Below, one piece after another: positions 16,512 to 23,498 of a stretch of DNA of 24,999 bases. Within the stretch, counting starts at the first letter, position 1; the number at the start of each line of letters is the position of its first letter. Origin of the DNA: an uncultured Bacilli bacterium (GTDB lineage: Bacteria > Bacillota_I > Bacilli_A > RF39 > UBA660); the NCBI GenBank assembly GCA_948497845.1, contig CAOOMX010000017.1, forward strand, positions 1 through 24,999, read 5' to 3'. The position numbers were made by a program, and so were the translations under genes. The notes beneath the pieces were generated by a model. It was not told the DNA's origin, did not search any database, and saw only the letters and a list, made by a program, of their open reading frames with translations.

Positions 16512-17303
16512 TCAATCTCTTTTACTAAGCTTTTGCTTTAATAACATATATATCGCTATTAGTATCATTACTAGAGCACACATTACATTGGGTATATTAT
16601 TGGTATTATTAGAAATATCTAATACTTTTGCACAAAATGGATTCGTAATTACTGTAACAATAGATAATAGAAATAGACTAATAGAAATTTTATAATAAAG
16701 AGCGATTTTAGTAAAAGTACATATTAAAATAGAAATCCATAAAAAGATAAAAACAAATGATGCAATTAAATAACTATCTATTAACCAGTTTCCTTTATTA
16801 ATATAATTTATAATAAATAATAAGATATATATTAAAATAGTAACAATAGCAGATATTTTACAAAATTTGTATTTATTATTTTTAAGATATAAAGGAAGAC
16901 TTGTTATGGCAAAAGATATTAATATACTTAACAACACAATTAAAAACCAAGATATTTTATGATCTATTACTACATTACAAATAAGGCAAGTAATAAGGCC
17001 TATTAAATATCCTATATTAATTGTATTGAAGAACCACTTTTTAATTGTTCTGTATTTTTTAATTTCTTTTTTTTCTTTATTTAAGACTTCATCATCACAG
17101 GCAGTAAAAAATTCATGTTCTGAGATATTTAACTCTTTACATAGATTTGTTATAACAGTTATATCAGGATAGGATATTCCTCGTTCCCATTTGGATATGG
17201 TACTAGGAATTACATATAATTTATTGGCTAATTCTTCTTGTGTTATATTTTTTTCTTTTCTTTTTTCTGAAATATATTTACCAAAACTTTTTTTATCTTG
17301 CAT
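16512..17303 (-). CDS. XRE-family transcriptional regulator with six-helix membrane domain
   Basis: The N-terminal Cro/C1-type helix-turn-helix (residues about 7-62) shows ITQEELANKLYVIPSTISKW and ERGISYPD. A basic linker is followed by about six hydrophobic helices from residue 97 to 258. The product of 263 residues would thus be a DNA-binding protein held in the membrane, an architecture known in Bacillota, often next to the genes it controls. It starts after AAAGGAG and is followed one base later by the hydrolase gene, its probable target and partner. Its promoter region has a possible operator. The signal sensed is unknown. Confidence 0.9.
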   Translation of the reverse strand: MQDKKSFGKYISEKRKEKNITQEELANKLYVIPSTISKWERGISYPDITVITNLCKELNISEHEFFTACDDEVLNKEKKEIKKYRTIKKWFFNTINIGYLIGLITCLICNVVIDHKISWFLIVLLSILISFAITSLPLYLKNNKYKFCKISAIVTILIYILLFIINYINKGNWLIDSYLIASFVFIFLWISILICTFTKIALYYKISISLFLLSIVTVITNPFCAKVLDISNNTNNIPNVMCALVMILIAIYMLLKQKLSKRD

Positions 17304-17327
17304 AAAACTCTTCTCCTTTCAAGAACT

Positions 17328-17356
17328 ATTTTATTATCTATAACTACTTAAAACAA
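17328..17356 (-). promoter_or_regulatory. Promoter of the regulator-hydrolase operon
   Basis: The minus strand has TTGTTT, a 17-bp spacer and TAAAAT, about 25 bases before the ATG. TAACTA at 17341-17346 and TAGTTA at 17361-17366 form short inverted arms across the -35, a possible autoregulatory operator. Confidence 0.55.
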
Positions 17357-17405
17357 TAGCTAGTTAAGCCACTTTAATCTTAAACTAGGACTTTTCTCAT
17401 TTTAT

Positions 17406-17668
17406 TTATCCTCCAAAATAAATGTTTTTTATTTTCTTTCGTATTTCTTTTGTTATTTTATACTTGGCCATTCCACGATTAACTTCCGTAGGTACAATAG
17501 AATCTATACTGTAATGTGGACAAACTGCTGTTTTTTCATCATCTACCCAGGTATTTATCTTTTCATAATTAAAAGATGCTCTGCAAAAAGACATGTACAA
17601 TGGTTGTATTGTTTCAATAATTCTTTGTTTTTGCTACAATAAGAATAAATTAATTCATAAAGTTCCAT
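17406..17668 (-). pseudogene. Small zinc-ribbon-like protein gene, frameshifted and missing a Cys
   Basis: The natural start is ATG 17668 after AGGAGG: MELYELIYSYCSKNKELLKQ, then YNHCTC and a shift. The later part, FCRASFNYEKINTWVDDEKT, then AVCPHYSIDSIVP, is open only in another frame (from 17600). One extra base in the five-A run at 17585-17589 (plus strand) would join them into about 87 residues. The pattern CxxC, WVDD, TAxCPxCxIDSxxP is a small cytosolic zinc-ribbon family seen in many bacteria; here the fourth Cys is Tyr (TAC for TGC). Frameshift plus ligand loss favour real decay over a sequencing error. Confidence 0.6.
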
Positions 17669-17699
17669 ATAAATGCCTCCTAAAATTTGTTTATCTACT

Positions 17700-17994
17700 T
17701 CAAATTATGCGTTTTGATTTTAATTTTAATATTTTTATCATTGCCGTATTTTCTCTTGCAGTATCTTGAATATCTTGTATGGTCTCACGTTCCATGTCAA
17801 AAGTTTATATTATTATCTTTTTCAAATCCAGCATCTAAATTTATATAACCTTTTTCTTTCTTATCAATATTGATAAATGATAATCGTATATTGATATTAT
17901 ATCCTTTATTTCTGTTTTTTGTATATGGTCCAACAAATATTTTTTGTTCACTAACCTCAATTTTCTTATTGTCTATGTGTAATATAAATATCAC
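17700..17994 (-). pseudogene. Small unknown gene, probable frameshift and weak start
   Basis: From a GTG at 17994 the frame gives 65 residues (VIFILHIDNKKIEVSEQ to KDNNINF) and stops at a TGA in CTTTTGAC. With three instead of four T's it would continue as DMERETIQDIQDTARENTAM and end ILKLKSKRII at 17700, about 97 residues, just ahead of the next gene's ribosome binding site. The GTG overlaps the AAAGGAG motif; the codon at ideal spacing is ATA, perhaps a mutated ATG. No family recognised. Confidence 0.45.
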
Positions 17995-18038
17995 TCCTTT
18001 ATATTTTTCATAATTTAATACTTAAATACAATATCAAC

Positions 18039-18446
18039 TTATTTAATAAAATCTTCTAATTTTTTTCTTTCGTGTTTATTAGTTAAAAAGTATAGCCATT
18101 TTGTATCTAATAAATCCTTAACATATTTTTTATCGTTTAATATCAATATGTTATCTACAATATATTGTTGATCTAATTCCTTCCAAAAATCATTACAAGC
18201 ATCTAGGAAATCTGCTAGTATATGAGCATCTTTATATTTAATAAAATAATCAATCAAAAATTTTTGATTATATTGAGTATATATGCATGTTAAAAATATT
18301 ATACAATATAAATTTTTGTCACTTATTAATTTTTTGACGAATTGTAAGTGTTCAGCTTCAGTTAAATGAGTAATTAAAGTATAGTATGGTCCATTTTTAT
18401 ATTGGTCTAATATCAGTTGTTCTTTTTTGTTATATTTATTTAACAT
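18039..18446 (-). CDS. Small unknown helical protein
   Basis: A 135-residue protein, mostly alpha-helical, with no signal peptide and many Lys, Tyr, Leu and Asp (NGPYYTLITHLTEAEHLQF, YFIKYKDAHILADFLDACND). It starts after AGAAGG, 26 bases beyond the ORF6N gene, and is the second gene of that AT-rich cluster. I do not recognise it. Its size and position next to a phage-type gene would also fit a cargo or immunity-like protein, but nothing in the sequence shows that. Confidence 0.65.
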   Translation of the reverse strand: MLNKYNKKEQLILDQYKNGPYYTLITHLTEAEHLQFVKKLISDKNLYCIIFLTCIYTQYNQKFLIDYFIKYKDAHILADFLDACNDFWKELDQQYIVDNILILNDKKYVKDLLDTKWLYFLTNKHERKKLEDFIK

Positions 18447-18472
18447 TTTTACCTTCTTTTTATTTTTTTTAT

Positions 18473-19345
18473 TTATTTAAAGATTTTATTTACAAAATTA
18501 TTAATTAATTCTTCCGATTCTATTTCATTAATAGCAAAACATTTTTTACCTAAATCTTTAAATGATGCACCACATGAATATAATTTTTTTCTATCTATAA
18601 TTATAAATCTATCGTGAAATATATTAATATTTTTAAAATCTATATTAGAATACTCACTTTCATATTTTTTTACCAAAGTGTCATCAATATTTTTAGAAAT
18701 AATGATTATTTTCTTATCTACATTTTTTAAAATTTTCAATAACTCTTTTCCAGCGTAATTATCAATAATAATTATTTCTTCTTTTGCTGTACCAAATATA
18801 TCTAATAAAAATACATAAGCATCAAATATTTGCCCCTCAAAAAATATTGTATTCATTTTTTCTTTCTCTTGCATTTTATTAAAAGTGGTTTCTAGTTTTA
18901 ATATTCTATTCTCGTGATTAATTAACATTTGACTATTTATTAAACTATTTGAAACATATCTTCTTAATTTTACAAAAGCATCCATAATGCTAATGCTTAC
19001 TTCAACAGCAATTTCAGATTTTAATATAGTAGCTAACATCATTACGCCTTGTTCTGTAAATACACGAGGATTACTTCTAGACATTTTACTATAATTTGTG
19101 GTCAAATTTTTTGACCGCAATTCTTCTAATTCGGTATCATTTAAAACCCAAGAAAATCTTTTTGGAAATTTTAATGGATTATTTCTAACTGCTTGATTTA
19201 TTTCTTTTGTACCATTTTTACATTGATATAATCTAGCTAACTCTGAATCTAGCATTACTTGGGTCCCATTTATTTCATAGATCATATTTTCTACATTATC
19301 ACTAACTTCTTCAATTTCTTTTTCTTTAACTGCAATATTTGCCAT
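18473..19345 (-). CDS. ORF6N-domain protein with phospholipase-D-like C-terminal half
   Basis: A 290-residue protein. Residues about 20-105 are an ORF6N domain: YEINGTQVMLDSELARLYQC, then KEINQAVRNNPLKFP, and RVFTEQGVMMLATIL. These are DNA-binding modules of phage antirepressors. A coiled segment at about 130-165 leads to a C-terminal part (about 170-290) resembling a single PLD-like unit, with HDRFIIID at 244-251 followed by GASFKDLGKK. The usual HxKxxxxD becomes HDRFIIID, so catalysis is doubtful. This two-domain form is widespread in phage-derived loci of gut Firmicutes. It starts after GGGAGG and heads a cluster of small, partly decayed genes beside tRNA-Ala. Confidence 0.85.
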   Translation of the reverse strand: MANIAVKEKEIEEVSDNVENMIYEINGTQVMLDSELARLYQCKNGTKEINQAVRNNPLKFPKRFSWVLNDTELEELRSKNLTTNYSKMSRSNPRVFTEQGVMMLATILKSEIAVEVSISIMDAFVKLRRYVSNSLINSQMLINHENRILKLETTFNKMQEKEKMNTIFFEGQIFDAYVFLLDIFGTAKEEIIIIDNYAGKELLKILKNVDKKIIIISKNIDDTLVKKYESEYSNIDFKNINIFHDRFIIIDRKKLYSCGASFKDLGKKCFAINEIESEELINNFVNKIFK

Positions 19346-19699
19346 TTAAAACCTCCCGAAAACAATTAATTTAAATAAATATAACATAGTTAAATTTTTA
19401 GAATTATTATAATACTTTTGACAATCATTTTAAAGATTATAGTGTACATTACTTCAAAAAATAGATATAAATATCTTCATACTCATTAAAGAAAAGATAG
19501 AGTATAAGGTTCTATATAGGCAATATTCGTATATGTTAAGTTAATAATTCTACCTTGTTCTATTTTTGCTTTAATTTATTTATTAGTATGAAGTGCATGA
19601 CGCCGCTTTTAATTGGTACAAATAAAAATTAAATTTTGGTTATTACCATCCAAAATTATTGACACCTTTCTTATTACTAACTTAATTAAAAACATAATA
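19346..19699. other. AT-rich gap with no gene
   Basis: This 354-bp stretch between the ORF6N gene and the tRNA terminator holds no credible coding frame. I see scattered TATAAT-like strings but no convincing -35/-10 pair for the ORF6N gene. A small GC-richer patch (GTGCATGACGCCGC near 19597) stands out. No direct repeat of the tRNA 3' end was found. Confidence 0.6.
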
Positions 19700-19734
19700 A
19701 AACTCGAACTTTATAATTCCAAAAGTTCGAGTTT
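19700..19734 (-). terminator. Terminator of the tRNA-Ala gene
   Basis: AAACTCGAACTTT and AAAGTTCGAGTTT are perfect 13-bp complementary arms around a 9-base loop; on the minus strand the stem is followed by TATTATGTTTTT. It lies ten bases beyond the tRNA CCA end. Confidence 0.85.
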
Positions 19735-19744
19735 GGTATCAATC

Positions 19745-19821
19745 TGGTGGAGGATGTGGGATTCGAACCCGCGACCCCCTGCGTGCAGGGCAGGTGCTCT
19801 AGCCAGCTGAGCTAATCCCCC
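19745..19821 (-). tRNA. tRNA-Ala (anticodon TGC), CCA encoded, with C33
   Basis: Full cloverleaf of 77 bases. Acceptor GGGGGAT pairs with ATCCTCC, including the G3-U70 pair that marks alanine. The D arm is GCTC/GAGC with G18G19; the anticodon stem CCTGC/GCAGG encloses the loop CCTGCAC, anticodon TGC; the T loop is TTCGAAT; ACCA is encoded. Two oddities: position 33 is C instead of the near-universal U, and the T stem has a C50-A64 mismatch (GCGGG against CCCAC). The strong promoter and terminator suggest it is expressed. Confidence 0.95.
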
Positions 19822-19834
19822 AGAAGACAAGATT

Positions 19835-19863
19835 ATTTTATCATATGGATTTTAAATAATCAA
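19835..19863 (-). promoter_or_regulatory. Promoter of tRNA-Ala
   Basis: The minus strand has TTGATT, a 17-bp spacer and TAAAAT, ending 13 bases before the first tRNA base. It lies between rpoZ and the tRNA. Confidence 0.75.
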
Positions 19864-19879
19864 GCATTTTTAGATAATT

Positions 19880-20083
19880 TTACTCTTCTGTTGCAATTTT
19901 TATCATGCCAGCATCGACTTCTTCTAGTGCACGACCCAATTCTTTTTTATTTTTATATTCGCTTTCCTTCATTTGATAATGATTATTTTCAAGCATTTGT
20001 TTACTTCTAATGGATGCCACATGCACTAGCTTGTATTTTGAATCTACAACATTTAGTAGTTTATCTATTGATGGATATAACAT
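19880..20083 (-). CDS. rpoZ: RNA polymerase omega subunit
   Basis: A 67-residue omega subunit, which helps assembly and stability of RNA polymerase. It has the family opening MLYPSIDKLLNVVDSKYKLV, then VASIRSKQML and an end with KKELGRALEEVDAGMIKI. Length is normal for Bacillota. It starts after AAGGAAGTG. It is the last gene of the operon with the DUF2779 nuclease, 52 bases downstream. It is not next to gmk as in many Bacillota. Confidence 0.9.
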   Translation of the reverse strand: MLYPSIDKLLNVVDSKYKLVHVASIRSKQMLENNHYQMKESEYKNKKELGRALEEVDAGMIKIATEE

Positions 20084-20134
20084 AATTTATACACTTCCTT
20101 ACATTATTATCATACTAAATAACGCACACTTAAT

Positions 20135-22039
20135 TCAACTAAACGTCAATTCTTTTACGTCTTCTTTACAAATTTTTCTTAAAGCATTTAAAATTACTAC
20201 CATTGCCCAAGTATCTTGTCTACAATAAATACGTAATGCTTCTTGATATAACCTTAATTCTTCTTTTGTCATTTGATTATACATCGCGTAGGCTACTATT
20301 GCTTCTGTCCCATTTTTAACAGTTAAACCTTCATAAGTAAGATTGCTAAAAACAGGTAAAGTTTTCTTTATAGAATATGAACCGCTTAATTCTTTGGCAT
20401 AATAATTAGGTAAACTACTTCTTTTCTTGTCAAATCCTAAATTTTCATAAAACTCACTTTTGGTATTAATAAGCCACATTAAATCAAAGCCTCTATTATA
20501 TATCTTCATCAGTTGTTCTTTATATTTAGGGAAAATATTTCCTAACTCTTTAATTCTACTTTTTTCAAAAGCAACATTTTGAGCAAATAACGTTCCTTTA
20601 TCTCCATCTATATGTTTAATTAATTCCTTTATTAAATCTTCTCTTTCATCTTTATCAAAACTTTGGGCTAAAAATATATAATTGTCTTTTAATTCATCAC
20701 ATTCTCCAGGAGCACGCTCAATATGCAAGCTAAATTCAAAAGGAGACTGCATATAAGGTCTTTCACCTTTAAATCTCGGCACAGGACAAGGCATAGTTTC
20801 AAAATCTAAGTGATAAATAGGATACTCTAAACATTTTAAACCTGCTTTTATCTTCTCTTTATCTATATAAATATCATTAAATTCTACAGCCTTTCTTTGA
20901 ATTCTATGCTTTTCACTCATAATCCAATCTTCTGGAATATCTAACATATTTATATAACCATTATTAATTAAATCTAGTCCCTTTATCCTTTCCTTCTCAT
21001 TTATTTTAAAACCAGCTGTATTGTTTAGATAATTTAAACTCGAATTATATTTTGGAATATTCTTACCACATATTAAAGAAAAATAAGGACACTCTTTATA
21101 ACCTTTCCTATCACACCATACCCCTAAAGGACAAGTTGATGCATCTAATTTATATATATTTTCTTTTAATTCTTCCTCAATCTTTTTTATCATCTGTTGG
21201 TATTCTTCTGTTACTTTCGTTACATCAATAAATACTATAAGTTCATTATCTTCAGCATCTTTTTCATATATAGGCTTTTTACCACTATAACTCCCATCAA
21301 ATGTATATTGGTGATTTAATACCGCTAGATAATATTTTATATCTTTTAATTTGTCTTCATTGTTAGATGACCTATACTCCCCTTCTAAAATAAACCTTTG
21401 AATCGCCAAATCATATACATACGTTCCCACAGAACTATATCGATCAAATAATTCATTTCTCTTTTTGGTATACTCTTCTAAAGGCATTTCTTTTTCTATA
21501 TCATAATCTTTTATTTCCTCTTTTAAAGAATAACAATTGCTTTTTTTATCAAATGAAAAAATAGAGTATTTCTCTTTCTTTTTATACCCACTTTCTAATT
21601 TTATAAATTTATTACTGGTTGTTGCCTTTACTTCAATAATATTAATTTTCTCTTCATCATCATTATATATATCTACATAACATATATACTTTATGCCATC
21701 TTTATTAAATTCAAAACTTTCTTGATTCTTAGTATCTAATGCGTAAGTAAACTTTCCTTTAAAATACTTCTTAGCTATTTTGCCAGCTTCTAATTCTACT
21801 AATTTATAATATGGTAACATCGCCTCCAGCTGTTTATTTTCATTTTTGGTTAAATCTTCTTCACAGGCTTCATCCCCAAACATGTTCCCTATTATTTCTT
21901 GTATTTGAAGTAATCTTTCTTGTTCTTTATATTCTTCATAAGTAATATCTGCTTCTAACTTCTCTTTTCGTATATCTTCTAAAGCAGCATATCTTCGGCA
22001 TCTTGTGTAATTGATAAAATCTGTTTTTGTTATTGCCAT
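20135..22039 (-). CDS. DUF2779 protein: Cas4-like nuclease fused to DEDD exonuclease
   Basis: A 634-residue two-nuclease protein. The N-terminal part is a PD-(D/E)XK domain of the Cas4/RecB type: C14 in YTRCRRYAAL, D123, E136-x-K138 in IIEVKATTS, and a QxxxY-like helix VYDLAIQRFIL near 208-218. C303, C309, C317 and C324 with C14 could bind an iron-sulfur cluster, as in Cas4. The C-terminal part (about 405-620) is DUF2779, an RNase H-fold exonuclease. It shows HLDFETMP (D412, E414), AQNVAFEKSRI (N488, E492), RGFDLMWL (D519), GSYSIKKTLP, and YCRQD (Y605, D609), the DEDDy pattern. The family is known from Mollicutes and relatives without an assigned role. It begins one base after the stop of the pilin-like gene. 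Confidence 0.88.
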   Translation of the reverse strand: MAITKTDFINYTRCRRYAALEDIRKEKLEADITYEEYKEQERLLQIQEIIGNMFGDEACEEDLTKNENKQLEAMLPYYKLVELEAGKIAKKYFKGKFTYALDTKNQESFEFNKDGIKYICYVDIYNDDEEKINIIEVKATTSNKFIKLESGYKKKEKYSIFSFDKKSNCYSLKEEIKDYDIEKEMPLEEYTKKRNELFDRYSSVGTYVYDLAIQRFILEGEYRSSNNEDKLKDIKYYLAVLNHQYTFDGSYSGKKPIYEKDAEDNELIVFIDVTKVTEEYQQMIKKIEEELKENIYKLDASTCPLGVWCDRKGYKECPYFSLICGKNIPKYNSSLNYLNNTAGFKINEKERIKGLDLINNGYINMLDIPEDWIMSEKHRIQRKAVEFNDIYIDKEKIKAGLKCLEYPIYHLDFETMPCPVPRFKGERPYMQSPFEFSLHIERAPGECDELKDNYIFLAQSFDKDEREDLIKELIKHIDGDKGTLFAQNVAFEKSRIKELGNIFPKYKEQLMKIYNRGFDLMWLINTKSEFYENLGFDKKRSSLPNYYAKELSGSYSIKKTLPVFSNLTYEGLTVKNGTEAIVAYAMYNQMTKEELRLYQEALRIYCRQDTWAMVVILNALRKICKEDVKELTFS

Positions 22040-22040
22040 A

Positions 22041-22406
22041 TTACACCAATACTTTTGCGCTTACTCCATCATTTTCATACGTTATTTTAACCTTTAGATC
22101 ATTTAATGTTTTTTTCTCATCTCTCGGATCACTAACGCTTGCTTCGGTATTGTTTAATATAAATCCTTCTTTAGCTAAATCTTCTACTGTTACATAAATA
22201 TCTTTTTCTTCTTCAAATAATTTCAAATTATTTTCTCCGTAGATTCGTGCTCCCTTTTCAATTGAAGCTAATGTTTGCTTATATAACTCTTCTTCATAGT
22301 TATAATCAAAAGCATAAGATACCTTATTTGCTGCAATAAAGTAAATAACTCCAAATACTGCTATAACTACTAATAATTCTACGACTGTATATCCATTCTT
22401 TTTCAT
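22041..22406 (-). CDS. Type IV pilin-like (prepilin) protein
   Basis: A 121-residue protein with a prepilin leader: MKKNG then YTVVELLVVIAVFGVIYF, with the Glu at mature position 5 and a hydrophobic helix to about residue 26. Cleavage would fall after G5. The short soluble part begins with FDYNYEEELYKQTLASIEKG and ends in a beta-rich segment (LNDLKVKITYENDGVSAKV). Such proteins form type II/IV filaments, including competence pili. Its ATG directly follows the previous stop (TAAATG) with GAGG in the end of that gene, and the nuclease gene follows one base after its own stop. No peptidase, ATPase or other pilus genes are in the window. Confidence 0.85.
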   Translation of the reverse strand: MKKNGYTVVELLVVIAVFGVIYFIAANKVSYAFDYNYEEELYKQTLASIEKGARIYGENNLKLFEEEKDIYVTVEDLAKEGFILNNTEASVSDPRDEKKTLNDLKVKITYENDGVSAKVLV

Positions 22407-23363
22407 TTAATTTACCTCATTTTTACTAAAGCCTCTATATTCCCATAAAGGAAAGTCATTACGTATTTTTTTTACTTCTTCAAGCATTTTATTTTTTAAC
22501 TTATCATTTTTAAATTCAAATAAATCCATAATTGTTTTTTCTAATTTTTCGTTTGCCAATGCTTCTTCGTTTAATGATGTATATAAATATGGTGTCACTA
22601 TTTCCTTATCAATAAATTCTATATCTTTATTTTTAAATACATAGTTTGATTTTAAAACTTTTATATATTTTTTATAACTTTTTATATTATGATGATATAA
22701 ATGTGTTCCTAATAATATATATTCTTTTTTACTAAACACTTTTATGTCTTTATTTTTTAGATATTTTTCTATTCTTTCTTTATTTTTTAATGCTTTACTA
22801 GTAATATTCTTTTCATTTATTTGATATTCTTTTTTATAATATATGTTTAATTTTTGTTCCCATAATTCATCTATTGGTTTTAGGTATTTTTCAAAAACAC
22901 TTTTATCTATTACCCCATAAGCAATGATAAGACCCAAGGCATACATATATAATTCATTTTGTTTTGTTATTTTTTTCAAAATTTCTTTATTATTTATAAG
23001 CAATTTTATTTCTTCATATATATCACTTGGAATTTCTAATTCTTTATTTTTAAATACTATTTTCTTCTCTATAGCATAATTTATAAAACTCTTATTTCTT
23101 GTAGTTTCTTTATTATTAGATACACATTTTTTTAAATATTCAAAATCTACTAAATCTAAAGATTCTATAAAATATGTAACATAGTTTTTTTCTTCTTCTA
23201 TTAAATACTTTATAATATCTGCTTTCTTTTTCTTTTCTATATTTTTTTCATATTCTATATTTTTACACGCACATAATTCATGATAAAACTTTAGTATTTC
23301 TACTAACTTTGCTTTATTTAATTCATCTAAATAACTTTTCCATTCATTTGTAATGCTAAACAT
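22407..23363 (-). CDS. Unknown helical protein with SAP/Rho-N-like segment, first gene of the pilin-nuclease operon
   Basis: A 318-residue, very Lys- and Ile-rich, helical protein with no signal peptide. Residues about 15-60 (LNKAKLVEILKFYHELCACK ... KKKKADIIKYLIEE) have the spacing of a Rho-N/SAP-type helix-extension-helix, a nucleic-acid-binding motif; this is only a resemblance. The rest is repeated helices without known motifs. It starts after AAGGAGG and heads the tightly packed row 22407 gene, pilin, nuclease, rpoZ. A TATAAT lies some 30 bases upstream but without a good -35. Confidence 0.75.
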   Translation of the reverse strand: MFSITNEWKSYLDELNKAKLVEILKFYHELCACKNIEYEKNIEKKKKADIIKYLIEEEKNYVTYFIESLDLVDFEYLKKCVSNNKETTRNKSFINYAIEKKIVFKNKELEIPSDIYEEIKLLINNKEILKKITKQNELYMYALGLIIAYGVIDKSVFEKYLKPIDELWEQKLNIYYKKEYQINEKNITSKALKNKERIEKYLKNKDIKVFSKKEYILLGTHLYHHNIKSYKKYIKVLKSNYVFKNKDIEFIDKEIVTPYLYTSLNEEALANEKLEKTIMDLFEFKNDKLKNKMLEEVKKIRNDFPLWEYRGFSKNEVN

Positions 23364-23471
23364 GTTGTAGCCTCCTTAATCTTCTTCATTATTATACCTT
23401 ATTTTTCTTCTTTTTTCTATGGTAATTATGTGAAACTATGATAATTTTTCTATTTTGCTCTGTAAAACAAA

Positions 23472-23496
23472 AAACCTGCTTACATCTTGCAGGTTT
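23472..23496 (-). terminator. Terminator of the fibronectin-III surface protein gene
   Basis: The minus strand has AAACCTGC, a 9-base loop and GCAGGTTT followed by TTTGTTTT, two bases after the stop at 23499. It isolates that gene from the operon downstream. Confidence 0.9.
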
Positions 23497-23498
23497 AT

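Noticed and set aside
19346..19699. Promoter TTGACA near 19419 on the plus strand
   Set aside because: Spacing to any TATAAT-like hexamer is poor and no plus-strand gene follows.
19613..19810. Plus-strand open frame ending in MWDSNPRPPACRAGALAS
   Set aside because: It is the antisense translation of the tRNA-Ala gene, a well-known false protein.
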